Origin: Sinorhizobium kostiense
Lineage (GTDB): Bacteria; Pseudomonadota; Alphaproteobacteria; Rhizobiales; Rhizobiaceae
DNA length: 64,000 nucleotides
Direction: 5' to 3'
Assembly (NCBI RefSeq): GCF_017874595.1
Contig: NZ_JAGILA010000002.1
Coordinates: 434,001-498,000 of the forward strand
Shown here: piece after piece, positions 27,502 to 35,751 of the stretch
Layout: every line of letters begins with the position of its first letter
Numbering within the stretch: position 1 is the first letter of the stretch
The notes under the pieces: model-generated
Database searches by the model: none
The model's input: only the letters and a program-made list of their open reading frames with translations
Told to the model about the DNA's origin: nothing
Program-made: the position numbers and the translations under genes

Positions 27502-29288
27502 CGAAACAACTGCATTACGATCTGAGGCTCGGAATTGGCGATCTGAAGTGCCTGGAGCGCCAGCTGTTCCTGCGTCTGGAGCGCCTTCAATCGGGTTGAT
27601 TCCTCGTTCATGTCAGCGTCGACGAGCCGAGCGACGCCCTCTTCGGTAGCGTCCATGAGCTTGGCGGCGAAGTCGGACTGCATGTCAATCCGCTTCTGAA
27701 GCGCTCCGAGGGTGGCCGCTCCGTCAACGATCCTGCCGGTCACTGCTTCGATGTATGTGATGTAGGAGCCGACCTTCTGCGGATTTTGCGCAATGTCGAT
27801 ATTGAGGAAGTCAATTGTTGGAAGTGGCTCAATGCTAACGTTGATACCCGTGAACCCGATTCTCGTATCCGACCCCGACCGCCGATCTGAGGTCTCGGCT
27901 AACTTCAGCGTGACGGAACTGGCAGATGTCGTCTCGATGATGACGTCCGGCCAGTCAGCTCCCATTAGCGACTGAAGCACCATGACCATTTCATCGGCAG
28001 TCTCAATCTTGCCAGTGTCCTTGCCCAACAGTTCGTTGACGTTCGTCCGGTCAAAGGAATAGGTCTTCGTCGAGCTGTCGTTGACATAGAAGCCGAAACT
28101 GACCTCGACTCCGTCTGGATCGTCGCCGTCTTTATAGACCTGGAACTCATCGAAGGTGAGGGTCATTTTCGAGCCGCGGCTTCCAAACTTTGAGACATCT
28201 CCGAGCCCGCCCGATCCGACTGTGCTGCTGAAATTACTGACTTCTATATAGGACCCGTCCAGACCAAGACTGCGATTTTGGCTAGTGGAAATAGACATTG
28301 CCTCTGGATCATGAACCCATGTACCAGACGCAGTCAGCTTCGAGTAATTGGCGGATACGAACGCCCCTGAGTTTGCTTGGTTCAATGCATAATTCAGGAC
28401 CGCCGCATATTGCGTATTGGTCGAAATAACGCCGTTCCAGCTGGCATCGACCGCGTCTATCGTCGTCCGATCGATCACTATCGAGGTCGTGTGGCCCGGG
28501 TTGTATGGGGGATCGATACCGTCATCTGGATTGTCCGCATCCACCGTCACGTCGAACGCGATCTGATCCCCTGCATCATCGAACGTAAGTGGTCCTGAAA
28601 AGGTGAACGAAGAACTCGCTCTCACGCCGGTTCCGAAGCGGGGTTCCCACGTCTCGACCCACTCTTCGCCGTCCCACTCCAGCACATTGTAGCGCATCCC
28701 GCCAATCGATTTGAGGTCTCGCGCGTCCGGCTGCAGCAGCCCTCCCCCAGTGCTGTTGAACAGCGCGACATCCGAGAGATGGATGTCCATCGTTTTGACG
28801 GCGACGCCCGCCGTGCCCCTTGCGAATGATGAAGCGACCGAAGCTTTATTGATATCGTTGTCGTATATATCGTCGATGTCGGTGTTGAGCCAGTTGACCC
28901 CGCTGAAGCTCGCGGACGTCGCTATGCTCTGGACCTGTTCCTTGAACTGATCAAGTTCGACCTGAATCTTCGCCTTGTCGACGCCGCCCTCCTTGGAGGC
29001 GACCAGCTTCGCTTTGAACTCCATCAGAACATCGATGATGGAATTCAGTCCGGCATACGCCACCTCCACCTTCGCCGATCCCAGGCCAAGAGCATCTGAT
29101 ACCGCCGAGATCGCCAAGTTGTCAGAACGCATCGTTGTCGAGATCGACCAATAGGCCGCGTTGTCGGCTGCGACGGCGATGCGGCGTCCGGAACTCACGC
29201 GACTCTGCGTGTCCGCGAGATTGGAGTTGATCGCGCGCAACGTCTGGAGGGCCGCCAGCGCGGAGACGTTTGTGAGTATGCTCGTCAT
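27498..29288 (-). CDS. Flagellin with a very large central domain
   Basis: The 596-residue protein begins MTSILTNVSALAALQTLRAI and carries RVSSGRRIAVAADNAAYWSI, STTMRSDNLAISAVSDALGL, the D0/D1 helices typical of Rhizobiaceae flagellins. The C-terminus (KLMDATEEGVARLVDADMNE, QLALQALQIANSEPQIVMQL) is the matching D1/D0 end. The middle ~330 residues are much longer than in usual rhizobial flagellins (total near 320-400) and contain beta-rich, Asp/Gly-rich stretches. The start at 29288 is chosen because it gives the standard flagellin N-terminus. No other flagellar genes lie nearby, so it is an orphan filament gene, perhaps with surface-exposed variable domain. Confidence 0.9.
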   Translation of the reverse strand: MTSILTNVSALAALQTLRAINSNLADTQSRVSSGRRIAVAADNAAYWSISTTMRSDNLAISAVSDALGLGSAKVEVAYAGLNSIIDVLMEFKAKLVASKEGGVDKAKIQVELDQFKEQVQSIATSASFSGVNWLNTDIDDIYDNDINKASVASSFARGTAGVAVKTMDIHLSDVALFNSTGGGLLQPDARDLKSIGGMRYNVLEWDGEEWVETWEPRFGTGVRASSSFTFSGPLTFDDAGDQIAFDVTVDADNPDDGIDPPYNPGHTTSIVIDRTTIDAVDASWNGVISTNTQYAAVLNYALNQANSGAFVSANYSKLTASGTWVHDPEAMSISTSQNRSLGLDGSYIEVSNFSSTVGSGGLGDVSKFGSRGSKMTLTFDEFQVYKDGDDPDGVEVSFGFYVNDSSTKTYSFDRTNVNELLGKDTGKIETADEMVMVLQSLMGADWPDVIIETTSASSVTLKLAETSDRRSGSDTRIGFTGINVSIEPLPTIDFLNIDIAQNPQKVGSYITYIEAVTGRIVDGAATLGALQKRIDMQSDFAAKLMDATEEGVARLVDADMNEESTRLKALQTQEQLALQALQIANSEPQIVMQLFR

Positions 29289-29482
29289 GAAAAACGCCGA
29301 AGAAAGGATTCTCAAACAGTTCGGTGTCGTCATGACGCCAGCGCGGGTCTCATGCCCCGAGCGGACTATGGTTCACGAAGCGTTAACGGAGAAGGCAAGG
29401 CTGGAGGGTGAAAATACCCTGGAGCCATTTGCCGCCTTACAGAGCCCCTGTCACCACTGGAGTTCAAGAATGTATTCGGGCG

Positions 29483-29836
29483 ATGAAGCCGTACGATGCC
29501 ACCAAGCATTATTTCGAGGTGACGTTCGCCAATCGACCAGATGTTCAGAGTGGACCCAAACGGTATTTCCGGCACTTGCAGCCTGCGTTGAACAACGCAG
29601 CTTTTCTGGCTGGTGAACGCAAACACGTATGCATCTTTGAGCGCGAAGAGCACGGTGGCACAGGAGATAAGTGGAAGGCCTTTTGGTGGTCTAGGGGGCT
29701 GCAGAAGAGTATGACGTCGAGCCGAGAGGCAGAGGGTGGGGGTTATATCCGTATGGCGAAGGCGACGATGACGACAACACCGCTTTATCCGTATGTGCCG
29801 CTCGATCCTGACTACCGCAAGAAGGCGGTCGCGTAA
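29483..29836 (+). CDS. Hypothetical protein, about 117 residues
   Basis: Reads MKPYDATKHYFEVTFANRPD, VQSGPKRYFRHLQPALNNAA and ends YVPLDPDYRKKAVA. It has plausible coding character with no recognised family, and the ribosome site is weak. Confidence 0.35.
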   Translation: MKPYDATKHYFEVTFANRPDVQSGPKRYFRHLQPALNNAAFLAGERKHVCIFEREEHGGTGDKWKAFWWSRGLQKSMTSSREAEGGGYIRMAKATMTTTPLYPYVPLDPDYRKKAVA

Positions 29837-29900
29837 ATGAGACGCCTTGCGCAGATTTCGATGGATTCGCAGACGCCCATTTCGACCAGTCAGTTGATCT

Positions 29901-30485
29901 CTAAGATTTCGCGATCACTTCGAGGGCCTCCCCTCCAATGCCCGTCAGCAAGCTCCTCCGCGAAGACGAAAGTTGGAAGGGGCCACCAACTGATCGCGGG
30001 CTAAATTCCATCTCCGCAGCAGACTGATTGCCGTAGTCAACGGTCCTCATAGTGGGCTGGATAGCACGCTTGGCGTGCAGCGCGCAGGCGGTCGCCGACA
30101 GCACTAACGAATGCCGACGGCAGAAAAGTTTACGCTTGATCTTCCCGATCTCAAGAGCGTTACCTCGTTTATTGCCACACAACGTACAGACGAGCTGCGC
30201 CATCAACGAGATGAGGATGACGTTTTTCCCGAAGCGGCGACCAGCGTCCGGGCGATCTATGCATCCCTGGTGACCGCACTTCGAACACTTTCCCGAGAGC
30301 AGATACCATTTCTCGAGCTCCGAGAGCCTGAGGCGGTGTTCTGGTGTCCGGCATGAGCTTCGGTCGGCCGCACCCGCCGCCAGAGCGGCAGACAAAGAGA
30401 GGGACCTGAGGGTCCGGCACTTCCTCGCATGACATTCGGGCATCCCGTTGAGATGCACGAGCACCTTTCCAGGACGCTGTCTCAT
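29901..30485 (-). CDS. Small two-knuckle zinc-ribbon protein, start uncertain
   Basis: The core (about 30130-30330) reads LSELEKWYLLSGKCSKCGHQ, then DRPDAGRRFGKNVILISLMA, LVCTLCGNKRGN. Two CxxC knuckles about 35 residues apart with DR...ARR-like and LxxL spacing match the SOS-cluster protein at 43536..43859. The obvious ATG at about 30356 is out of frame by one, so either an unusual start farther upstream is used or the 5' end has a frameshift. The tail beyond residue ~115 is extra. It is downstream of two tiny coupled genes on the same strand. Confidence 0.5.
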   Translation of the reverse strand: MRQRPGKVLVHLNGMPECHARKCRTLRSLSLSAALAAGAADRSSCRTPEHRLRLSELEKWYLLSGKCSKCGHQGCIDRPDAGRRFGKNVILISLMAQLVCTLCGNKRGNALEIGKIKRKLFCRRHSLVLSATACALHAKRAIQPTMRTVDYGNQSAAEMEFSPRSVGGPFQLSSSRRSLLTGIGGEALEVIAKS

Positions 30486-30552
30486 CGCGGCTCTATAAGC
30501 AGGCCACCGAGACTTGGAAATCTGTGGCCCTCGAGATTGTCTCGAGTAGCGC

Positions 30553-30675
30553 TCACCTGCCTCTGGTGCATCGCTCCAGACTTCGATCCGGTAGGTTCAA
30601 CGCATAACCGCCGTGCGTGGCCACGGAAACCAAGCTGCCGTTCCTGACCAGCTCGATACCCCTGCGGTGGTTCAT
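30553..30675 (-). CDS. Very small protein, 40 residues, translationally coupled
   Basis: Reads MNHRRGIELVRNGSLVSVAT, HGGYALNLP and on to a TGA at 30553. Its ATG overlaps the TGA of the upstream gene in ATGA, typical of translational coupling, which supports both. The pattern ...VATHGGYAL looks like a compact strand-turn protein. I recall similar short proteins in rhizobial genomes but cannot verify it here. Confidence 0.5.
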   Translation of the reverse strand: MNHRRGIELVRNGSLVSVATHGGYALNLPDRSLERCTRGR

Positions 30676-30842
30676 CGCACCCTCTCGTAGCGCGGTCTCC
30701 AGCCCCGACCGATGCCCTTACTCATCAAACACGATGCGGTGTAGACCTGGTCCCGGAGGAAATCGGCGTCGGCCAACAACTCGCAGACCGCAGCGCGGGC
30801 GTCGCCTCCATGAGCGATAAGGACCGTTTCAACGACCCCCAT
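30672..30842 (-). CDS. Small protein, 56 residues, coupled to the next gene
   Basis: Reads MGVVETVLIAHGGDARAAVC, ELLADADFLRDQVYTASCLM and GIGRGWRPRYERVR. The segment DARAAVCELLADADFLRDQV is clearly helical and coding-like. Its stop overlaps the next ATG (ATGA at 30672..30675). The ATG at 30842 falls inside the CCC-N4-GGG dyad of the divergent gene, so a protein bound there would also block this gene. Function unknown. Confidence 0.5.
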   Translation of the reverse strand: MGVVETVLIAHGGDARAAVCELLADADFLRDQVYTASCLMSKGIGRGWRPRYERVR

Positions 30843-30864
30843 TTGGGAGTTGTACCCAGTTGGG
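30838..30864. promoter_or_regulatory. Two tandem dyads CCCATTTGGG and CCCAGTTGGG
   Basis: The two CCC-N4-GGG dyads (30838..30847 and 30855..30864) have centres 17 bases apart. The gene at 30912 starts 48 bases downstream. TTCATAGGCTC begins 21 bases after the first dyad, the same distance as TTCATACGCTC after the dyad at 34023. This looks like a promoter with a two-site operator. Confidence 0.55.
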
Positions 30865-30911
30865 CGCGTTCATAGGCTCAACTCAGCTTGGTCAACTTAT
30901 GGACAATTGAA

Positions 30912-31607
30912 GTGGCAAAAATCATTCGAATATCGCCTATCGTCATTGGCTTGGTCGCTGTTCTTCATGTGGCCGAAGCGAGTGCTGATCAAATATGCGG
31001 CCCGGGAAAACATCTAGCCAGCAATGCGTTTGCGTGCCTTCCTGGCGACAACGTGTCCCGCTCCGTTGGTTCCCGCAACAGCGGCAATCAGATCGCAGCT
31101 GGGCTTGCCGTCGGTGCAGCGGTTTTGTCGATTGTTCAGTCGTTGGCCAGCCAAACGCAATTTACCGACAATCTTGGTCCGGTCGAACAAGATCAACGGA
31201 TGCATGGCACCAATAGCCGGAGATTCAATCGTCAAGCAATCACCCTCCAACAAGCAGGCAAATTCAACGAGGCACGAATTGCCTTTAAACGGGCGGCAGA
31301 CGAAGCAGTTCGGGCAGGCAATCTCCGCGAAGCCAAAATCAACGAGAAAAACGCCGACATTGCCGACGCCCTACACTGGCTCCGCAATGGCTACCAAGCC
31401 GAGAAAGCTGGCAAGACCACAAAAGCGAACATCGCCTACCGCATGGGTATCGATGCCGCTACGAGGGCAGGTGACACGAGAACGGCAAGCCAGCTGAAGA
31501 AGGCTAATGATGCCCTGATCAAGAAAAGTGGAAGCGACCGCCTAATCAAGTCGACTAAGGAGAACTGCTCCCTTATCAATGGAAAATATAGCTGCTTCTC
31601 GGGGTAA
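30912..31607 (+). CDS. Exported helical-repeat (TPR-like) protein
   Basis: The 231-residue product (GTG at 30912) begins with a signal peptide (IIRISPIVIGLVAVLHVAEA, cleavage near ASA). Residues ~105-215 hold TPR-like helical hairpins: RRFNRQAITLQQAGKFNEAR, IAFKRAADEAVRAGNLREAK, NGYQAEKAGKTTKANIAYRM. Cysteines near both ends (CGPGKH, CSLINGKYSC) suggest disulfides. It is followed after 5 bases by 31613..32239, so the two form an operon. Two dyads sit 48-74 bases upstream. Confidence 0.72.
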   Translation: MAKIIRISPIVIGLVAVLHVAEASADQICGPGKHLASNAFACLPGDNVSRSVGSRNSGNQIAAGLAVGAAVLSIVQSLASQTQFTDNLGPVEQDQRMHGTNSRRFNRQAITLQQAGKFNEARIAFKRAADEAVRAGNLREAKINEKNADIADALHWLRNGYQAEKAGKTTKANIAYRMGIDAATRAGDTRTASQLKKANDALIKKSGSDRLIKSTKENCSLINGKYSCFSG

Positions 31608-31612
31608 TTTGG

Positions 31613-32239
31613 ATGCGGTTTTTTCTAATTCTGGCTTTCGCCATCACCATGTACACGTTCGTTGAAGCAGCTGAACAGCTCCCTTTTCGATCTATGAGTC
31701 TGGATTATAACCTTCAGATCGATGATTATTCTTGGGATTCTCTAAAAAACAAATACACATTGTTTAGACATAAGTTCAATAACGCTTTTGTTATTTCTCT
31801 CCAAAGTGTGGAGGGCGAGGAGCTTTTGGTTGTCGTGTCCGGGGGAGGTTTTATTTCTGGTTGCGACGTCGATGGTCGCTTCTCGATGTTCTCTCCAATG
31901 TTTAGATTGGGAGGCCGACATTCGGATGTAATCAAATGTTCGAACCCAGCGAAGCCGGGAGAAAAAGGAACGATCAAGTATTCGTCGTCGAGCAGTTTCA
32001 ACGGTAACGTTTTGACTTTGCGTAGCCAAATGTCGGAGGTCCGCCGCTACCCGGGGATGGAAGGGACTGTTCTCGGGCAAGATGCTTTGGACAAGATTGA
32101 AATTCAAGTGAAGTTCGAGAATGGAAGGTGCAAAGTCCTCAAGGCATTTTACGCCGGCGAAAGAAAGAACTTTGGCTTGAAGGGATACGCCAAGGCTTCC
32201 AGCAAATCGTCAAAGCCAAACTGCAAAATTCATATGTGA
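31613..32239 (+). CDS. Exported hypothetical protein, AT-richer than its surroundings
   Basis: The 208-residue protein starts with a signal peptide (MRFFLILAFAITMYTFVEAA). The mature part is beta-rich (VISLQSVEGEELLVVVSGGG, GTIKYSSSSSFNGNVLTLRS) with four cysteines and a basic C-terminus. No family recognised. Base composition is visibly more AT-rich than most of the window, which suggests transfer. It is the second gene of the operon with 30912. Confidence 0.68.
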   Translation: MRFFLILAFAITMYTFVEAAEQLPFRSMSLDYNLQIDDYSWDSLKNKYTLFRHKFNNAFVISLQSVEGEELLVVVSGGGFISGCDVDGRFSMFSPMFRLGGRHSDVIKCSNPAKPGEKGTIKYSSSSSFNGNVLTLRSQMSEVRRYPGMEGTVLGQDALDKIEIQVKFENGRCKVLKAFYAGERKNFGLKGYAKASSKSSKPNCKIHM

Positions 32240-32358
32240 AGGAAGCGCCGGCTTGGCTGCAAAATCACAAAATAAGAGCCCGCGTCGCAATGCATAGGCC
32301 TCTTTAGGGGGCGGAATTGTACCGAAAATTGGATCGGGTTTCTCTGTTTGTCGGCTGG

Positions 32359-32385
32359 ATTGACTGTATTGACTGTATTGACCGT
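32359..32385. repeat. Three tandem 9-bp units (ATTGACTGT)
   Basis: ATTGACTGT-ATTGACTGT-ATTGACCGT lies in the 611 bases between 32239 and 32851. I see no gene in the rest of that gap. A slippage-type repeat; role unknown. Confidence 0.7.
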
Positions 32386-32850
32386 GTGCTGCCATGTTCT
32401 TCGTCGGGCCGGCGCTTGCTGCCTCCGACTGCCCAGTCAACCTTGCCGGCAAGGCATTTTTGGCGGGGGCGCGGTAAATCACGATCGAAACGGCCAGGTC
32501 AAAACTGAAGATGATCCTTCAGGAGACCGGGGCAGTTGATGCTGCTCCTGTCAAAAGTTCAGTGACTGAACGGCTACCGCGTTCTGGGCGAGTGCCGCTT
32601 TGAGGGCCCGACCGTGCTCGCCACGGTCGGCCAAGCGCAACGGCAATATCAGCTGCCACGGCAAAACCTTATGCAAACATCGAGTCAATTCCGACCTGGA
32701 TATGGGTAAGTATGCGTCAGTTTCCCGAGATTGCTGAGCTCCAGCAAGGCTGTTCCCAACCGCAATAGTACACGCTATGTCTTCCTGTGGGGACGATTTG
32801 AGGAAGAACATTCCACTCATATTTGGGGGCGGCACTTGGCCGCATCGAGG

Positions 32851-34011
32851 ATGGGGCAGCAGCCTATCTACATTTACGACGAAAACCGCATAGCTACTAT
32901 AAGCGCGCACGTTGGTGCGGCGATCGACAGGGCTTCGTTTGGGAGCGGGTCATGGGACGAGATTCCGGTTGCTTTCAGTCAGGCGTTCCCAGGGTCTTTC
33001 GCAGGCCTATGGAATATGAATTTCGGCGAGAGCAGGCTCAATTTTCAGTCGTGGGGTAATACCGATCCAGCATTTATCGCGTCTTACGCCGACCATTTCG
33101 CCTACATCAATCCTTGGACACCTTATTGGTCGGCAGCAAAGAGCGGACTCGTCGCTCTTTCCGAAGAGGTGTGTCCCGCGCGTCTGTTCTCGAACACTGA
33201 ATTCTATAACGATTGGCTCCGTCCGCAGAAGGATGCGGATGCAGCCGCTGGATTAAAACTTATCGGCGGCGACGGCGAGACCATCCAATTCGTCATACAT
33301 TTTCCAATGCAGAATTCCGAAGCCTATGGGCAGGCCACGGCCGAAGTCCTTAGGCGAATCCGCAGCAGCCTGGGTCGATCAATCAGTCTATCCCGCCTCA
33401 TGCGCGCCGGGACCGAGGGAGCGGTGGCTGCCGCGGCGCTAGTGGAACGCGGCCGATGCGCGGCCTTCGTGATTGAAGGCAATCGGTTAATCCGAGAGGC
33501 AAACCAGCTGGCGGTGCAATTGTTCTCGTCAGGGAGATCGGTCATAGTTCGCAACAACCGCTGTTTCCTGGCTGATAGCGACGCGGATGCTCGCTTCGGT
33601 TCGGTGCTGGAGCGGCTCTCGAAGGGATTTCCAACAGGCGGGGCAAGCTTTTCCTTCCGCACTGCGAAGGGGGCAATGCGAGTCACGATGGCTGCTCTTC
33701 CCGCCGCCTCGTCGTCCAGTAGCTTGGCTGCACTGCTTCCGCCTCGTCAACTCGTTTTGGTAATTGTTACCGATCTCGCCCCGTCGGCCGCCGACACGCC
33801 TGATCTCTCGACACTGAGAGCTGCATTCGGACTGACACCTGCGGAGATTTCGTTCTGCCAACGCCTGCTTCTCGGCGAGTCGGTTTCGGATGCGGCAGAG
33901 CTACTCGGCATTTCGGTCGAGACGGCGAGAACGAGATTGAAGTCCATCTTTCACAAGACGGGGACTTCGAGGCAGGGGCAGCTGATGCTGTTTCTTTCGA
34001 AATTGCGGTAG
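32851..34011 (+). CDS. LuxR-family transcriptional regulator (orphan)
   Basis: About 386 residues from ATG 32851 (MGQQPIYIYDENRIATISAH); an in-frame start at 32731 would add 40 unlikely residues. The N-terminal ~300 residues are a sensor part without a named motif (SYADHFAYINPWTPYWSAAK, CAAFVIEGNRLIREANQLAV resembling a PAS core). The HTH is at ~330-385: AFGLTPAEISFCQRLLLGES, ISVETARTRLKSIFHKTGTS. It is the closest in layout to 9412..10503. It is next to the secreted-protein gene 34129 with a dyad in between. No autoinducer synthase is present. Confidence 0.82.
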   Translation: MGQQPIYIYDENRIATISAHVGAAIDRASFGSGSWDEIPVAFSQAFPGSFAGLWNMNFGESRLNFQSWGNTDPAFIASYADHFAYINPWTPYWSAAKSGLVALSEEVCPARLFSNTEFYNDWLRPQKDADAAAGLKLIGGDGETIQFVIHFPMQNSEAYGQATAEVLRRIRSSLGRSISLSRLMRAGTEGAVAAAALVERGRCAAFVIEGNRLIREANQLAVQLFSSGRSVIVRNNRCFLADSDADARFGSVLERLSKGFPTGGASFSFRTAKGAMRVTMAALPAASSSSSLAALLPPRQLVLVIVTDLAPSAADTPDLSTLRAAFGLTPAEISFCQRLLLGESVSDAAELLGISVETARTRLKSIFHKTGTSRQGQLMLFLSKLR

Positions 34012-34018
34012 GCTCTGC

Positions 34019-34034
34019 CTCCCCCATATGGGAG
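34019..34034. promoter_or_regulatory. Dyad CTCCCCCATATGGGAG
   Basis: The core CCCATATGGG (34023..34032) is a perfect palindrome. It lies directly after the LuxR stop codon and ~97 bases before the start of the secreted protein at 34129. TTCATACGCTC follows 21 bases after the core, as at 30848-30879. Confidence 0.55.
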
Positions 34035-34128
34035 TGGTCACCCCTCGCACGCTTTCATACGCTCCAAGCGATCTCGCGTTGCAGGGCTTCGCGGGCGAGT
34101 ATTTTTCGATCAGTTCGGGAGTGGGATT

Positions 34129-35001
34129 TTGAAAAGGACTCTTTTGGCTTTGGCACTGTTCAGCATTCCGGCAATTGCAGTCGCCGGCGATCCGTATGGG
34201 CAATGGTCGATCAAGGTCCAGTGCAGCTATGGCAGCGGAAGCTACCTGTTTAACATCGACGAGAACGGTCAATTCCAAGGGAGCATAAACGGCAGGATCA
34301 CCTCGGGCAGGATATCTGGTGTGAGCGTCCAGTTCACCACTTCGAATTTCCTTAACTCCGTCAACTTCACGGGGTCTATCTCGCCCGACGGCAATTCCAT
34401 GACAGGGCAGTATACCCAGGCCACGTGGAGTCAACCCTGCACATGGAACGCTGCAAAGGTCGCGGGCTACCGCCAGGAGCCAAGGACCTCCGAGAATCAA
34501 TATCGGAAAGACGCTGCCGAGGCGATCCAGATCGCGAAGGAGATGGCGAAGAGGTGTACTTACGCTGACCAAATGGCTGCCGCCGATCAACTACAGAGGG
34601 CGGCCTCGGCATACCGGAGCATAGGCGACCAAAGAAGATTGACGCAGGTGAACGCCGCGATCACGAAAATAACCAAAGACGGCGGTACTGCAGATCAATG
34701 TGCCCAACGGCAGAAAGGCACTTCGTCCCGGAACAAGGTTGCCGCATCGCCCCCGAAATCGAACAAGAAGCCCACGTCATCCCAATGCAACAAGGCGAAC
34801 GACTGGGCCCTCCAGCTAATCAAGTCGCACCCCGATCAGAGCAAATTCGCCAGGGACAGCGTTGAGCAGCTTGGTTGCAAGCCTGCGTTTTCTGCCATGC
34901 CGACTTCGTGCAAGTTGAAAGACCAGCTCAGGTGGCAACGTCAGAGATTGACCGAGGCCCAGATCGCGCGGGAAAAACGACGGTTGAATTGTTCAGGTTG
35001 A
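34129..35001 (+). CDS. Exported two-part hypothetical protein
   Basis: The 290-residue product starts with TTG (GGGAG upstream) and a signal peptide (LLALALFSIPAIAVAG). Residues ~20-110 (GQWSIKVQCSYGSGSYLFNI, TGSISPDGNSMTGQYTQATW) form a beta domain like small periplasmic lipocalin-type folds. From ~125 the protein is helical with regularly spaced cysteines (KEMAKRCTYADQMAAADQLQ, CNKANDWALQLIKSHPDQSK) and a proline/lysine-rich linker. No family recognised. The LuxR gene just upstream and the dyad between them suggest a regulatory link. Confidence 0.72.
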   Translation: MKRTLLALALFSIPAIAVAGDPYGQWSIKVQCSYGSGSYLFNIDENGQFQGSINGRITSGRISGVSVQFTTSNFLNSVNFTGSISPDGNSMTGQYTQATWSQPCTWNAAKVAGYRQEPRTSENQYRKDAAEAIQIAKEMAKRCTYADQMAAADQLQRAASAYRSIGDQRRLTQVNAAITKITKDGGTADQCAQRQKGTSSRNKVAASPPKSNKKPTSSQCNKANDWALQLIKSHPDQSKFARDSVEQLGCKPAFSAMPTSCKLKDQLRWQRQRLTEAQIAREKRRLNCSG

Positions 35002-35109
35002 ATGATTTCAGATGTGAGCGTTTGAATGCTACGCTATCGCGCTGCTAGAAGTGGCTGCTTTCCTAGAAAGTGAAGGGTACAGCCCTGCGCGCGGACGAGG
35101 TATTTGTCG

Positions 35110-35433
35110 ATGGCTCAAGTAGAGGAGCGAAGCGTGACTCGGGCTATTTGTATAAAATGCGGGAATGAGAAGCATGGATGCTGGACCCCGTGCCACAAGT
35201 GTTGCCATTCCCCTTTTGGAGAGCAGGAACTGGCGCAATCATTGGTGTTGTCGGATCAATTTCTTACGGACGAGGGCCTGGCTATGGTCTTCGATTTCGT
35301 GGCTCAGAACAACGAACTCCCAGTATTCAAAGGCGACACATATCAAGGGATGTATGATCGCGCCGAGCAAACAGTGAGAGATTCGGCACGAGCGCTAGCT
35401 AAAAGAGGGCTAATGCCACCGACCGACACGTGA
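35110..35433 (+). CDS. Small zinc-binding hypothetical protein
   Basis: The 107-residue protein begins MAQVEERSVTRAICIKCGNE and has two knuckles (CIKC and CHKCC) about 15 residues apart, typical of a treble-clef or rubredoxin-like zinc site. The remainder (VLSDQFLTDEGLAMVFDFVA) is helical. No family recognised. The 3' end overlaps 35410..35751 on the other strand. Confidence 0.6.
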   Translation: MAQVEERSVTRAICIKCGNEKHGCWTPCHKCCHSPFGEQELAQSLVLSDQFLTDEGLAMVFDFVAQNNELPVFKGDTYQGMYDRAEQTVRDSARALAKRGLMPPTDT

Positions 35434-35751
35434 TGATCGGATCGGGCGGCTAACGGCGGCTTGATGCGTCAGCTCTCCTTCTGGGGCTAGTTCTCGGGGT
35501 CCTCCGCGTACGAAATTCTGATCAAAGACATCCACGCGGCCGAGACGAATTCCGAGGCCAAGGCGGTCATTCTCGATATCGACAGCCCAGATGGCGAAGT
35601 TACCGGCTGCGCCGGGTAGCGGATGCGAACGATAGATGGCCGGCGTCACCCAGAACCGCAGTGCCAAGGGAGCCTTAAACGGTACAATGTTGCTATGGGC
35701 GACTGCCGACGCGCCTCTATCCTTCAATCTCTTCCTGGTTGGATCAGCCAT
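35410..35751 (-). CDS. Hypothetical protein coupled to the recombinase
   Basis: The 113-residue frame starts at an ATG that overlaps the recombinase stop (ATGGCTGA, 35744..35751), as in translational coupling. It reads MADPTRKRLKDRGASAVAHS and APLALRFWVTPAIYRSHPLP. No family recognised. Part of it overlaps the 3' end of 35110..35433, so one of the two may not be real. Confidence 0.4.
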   Translation of the reverse strand: MADPTRKRLKDRGASAVAHSNIVPFKAPLALRFWVTPAIYRSHPLPGAAGNFAIWAVDIENDRLGLGIRLGRVDVFDQNFVRGGPRELAPEGELTHQAAVSRPIRSSRVGRWH

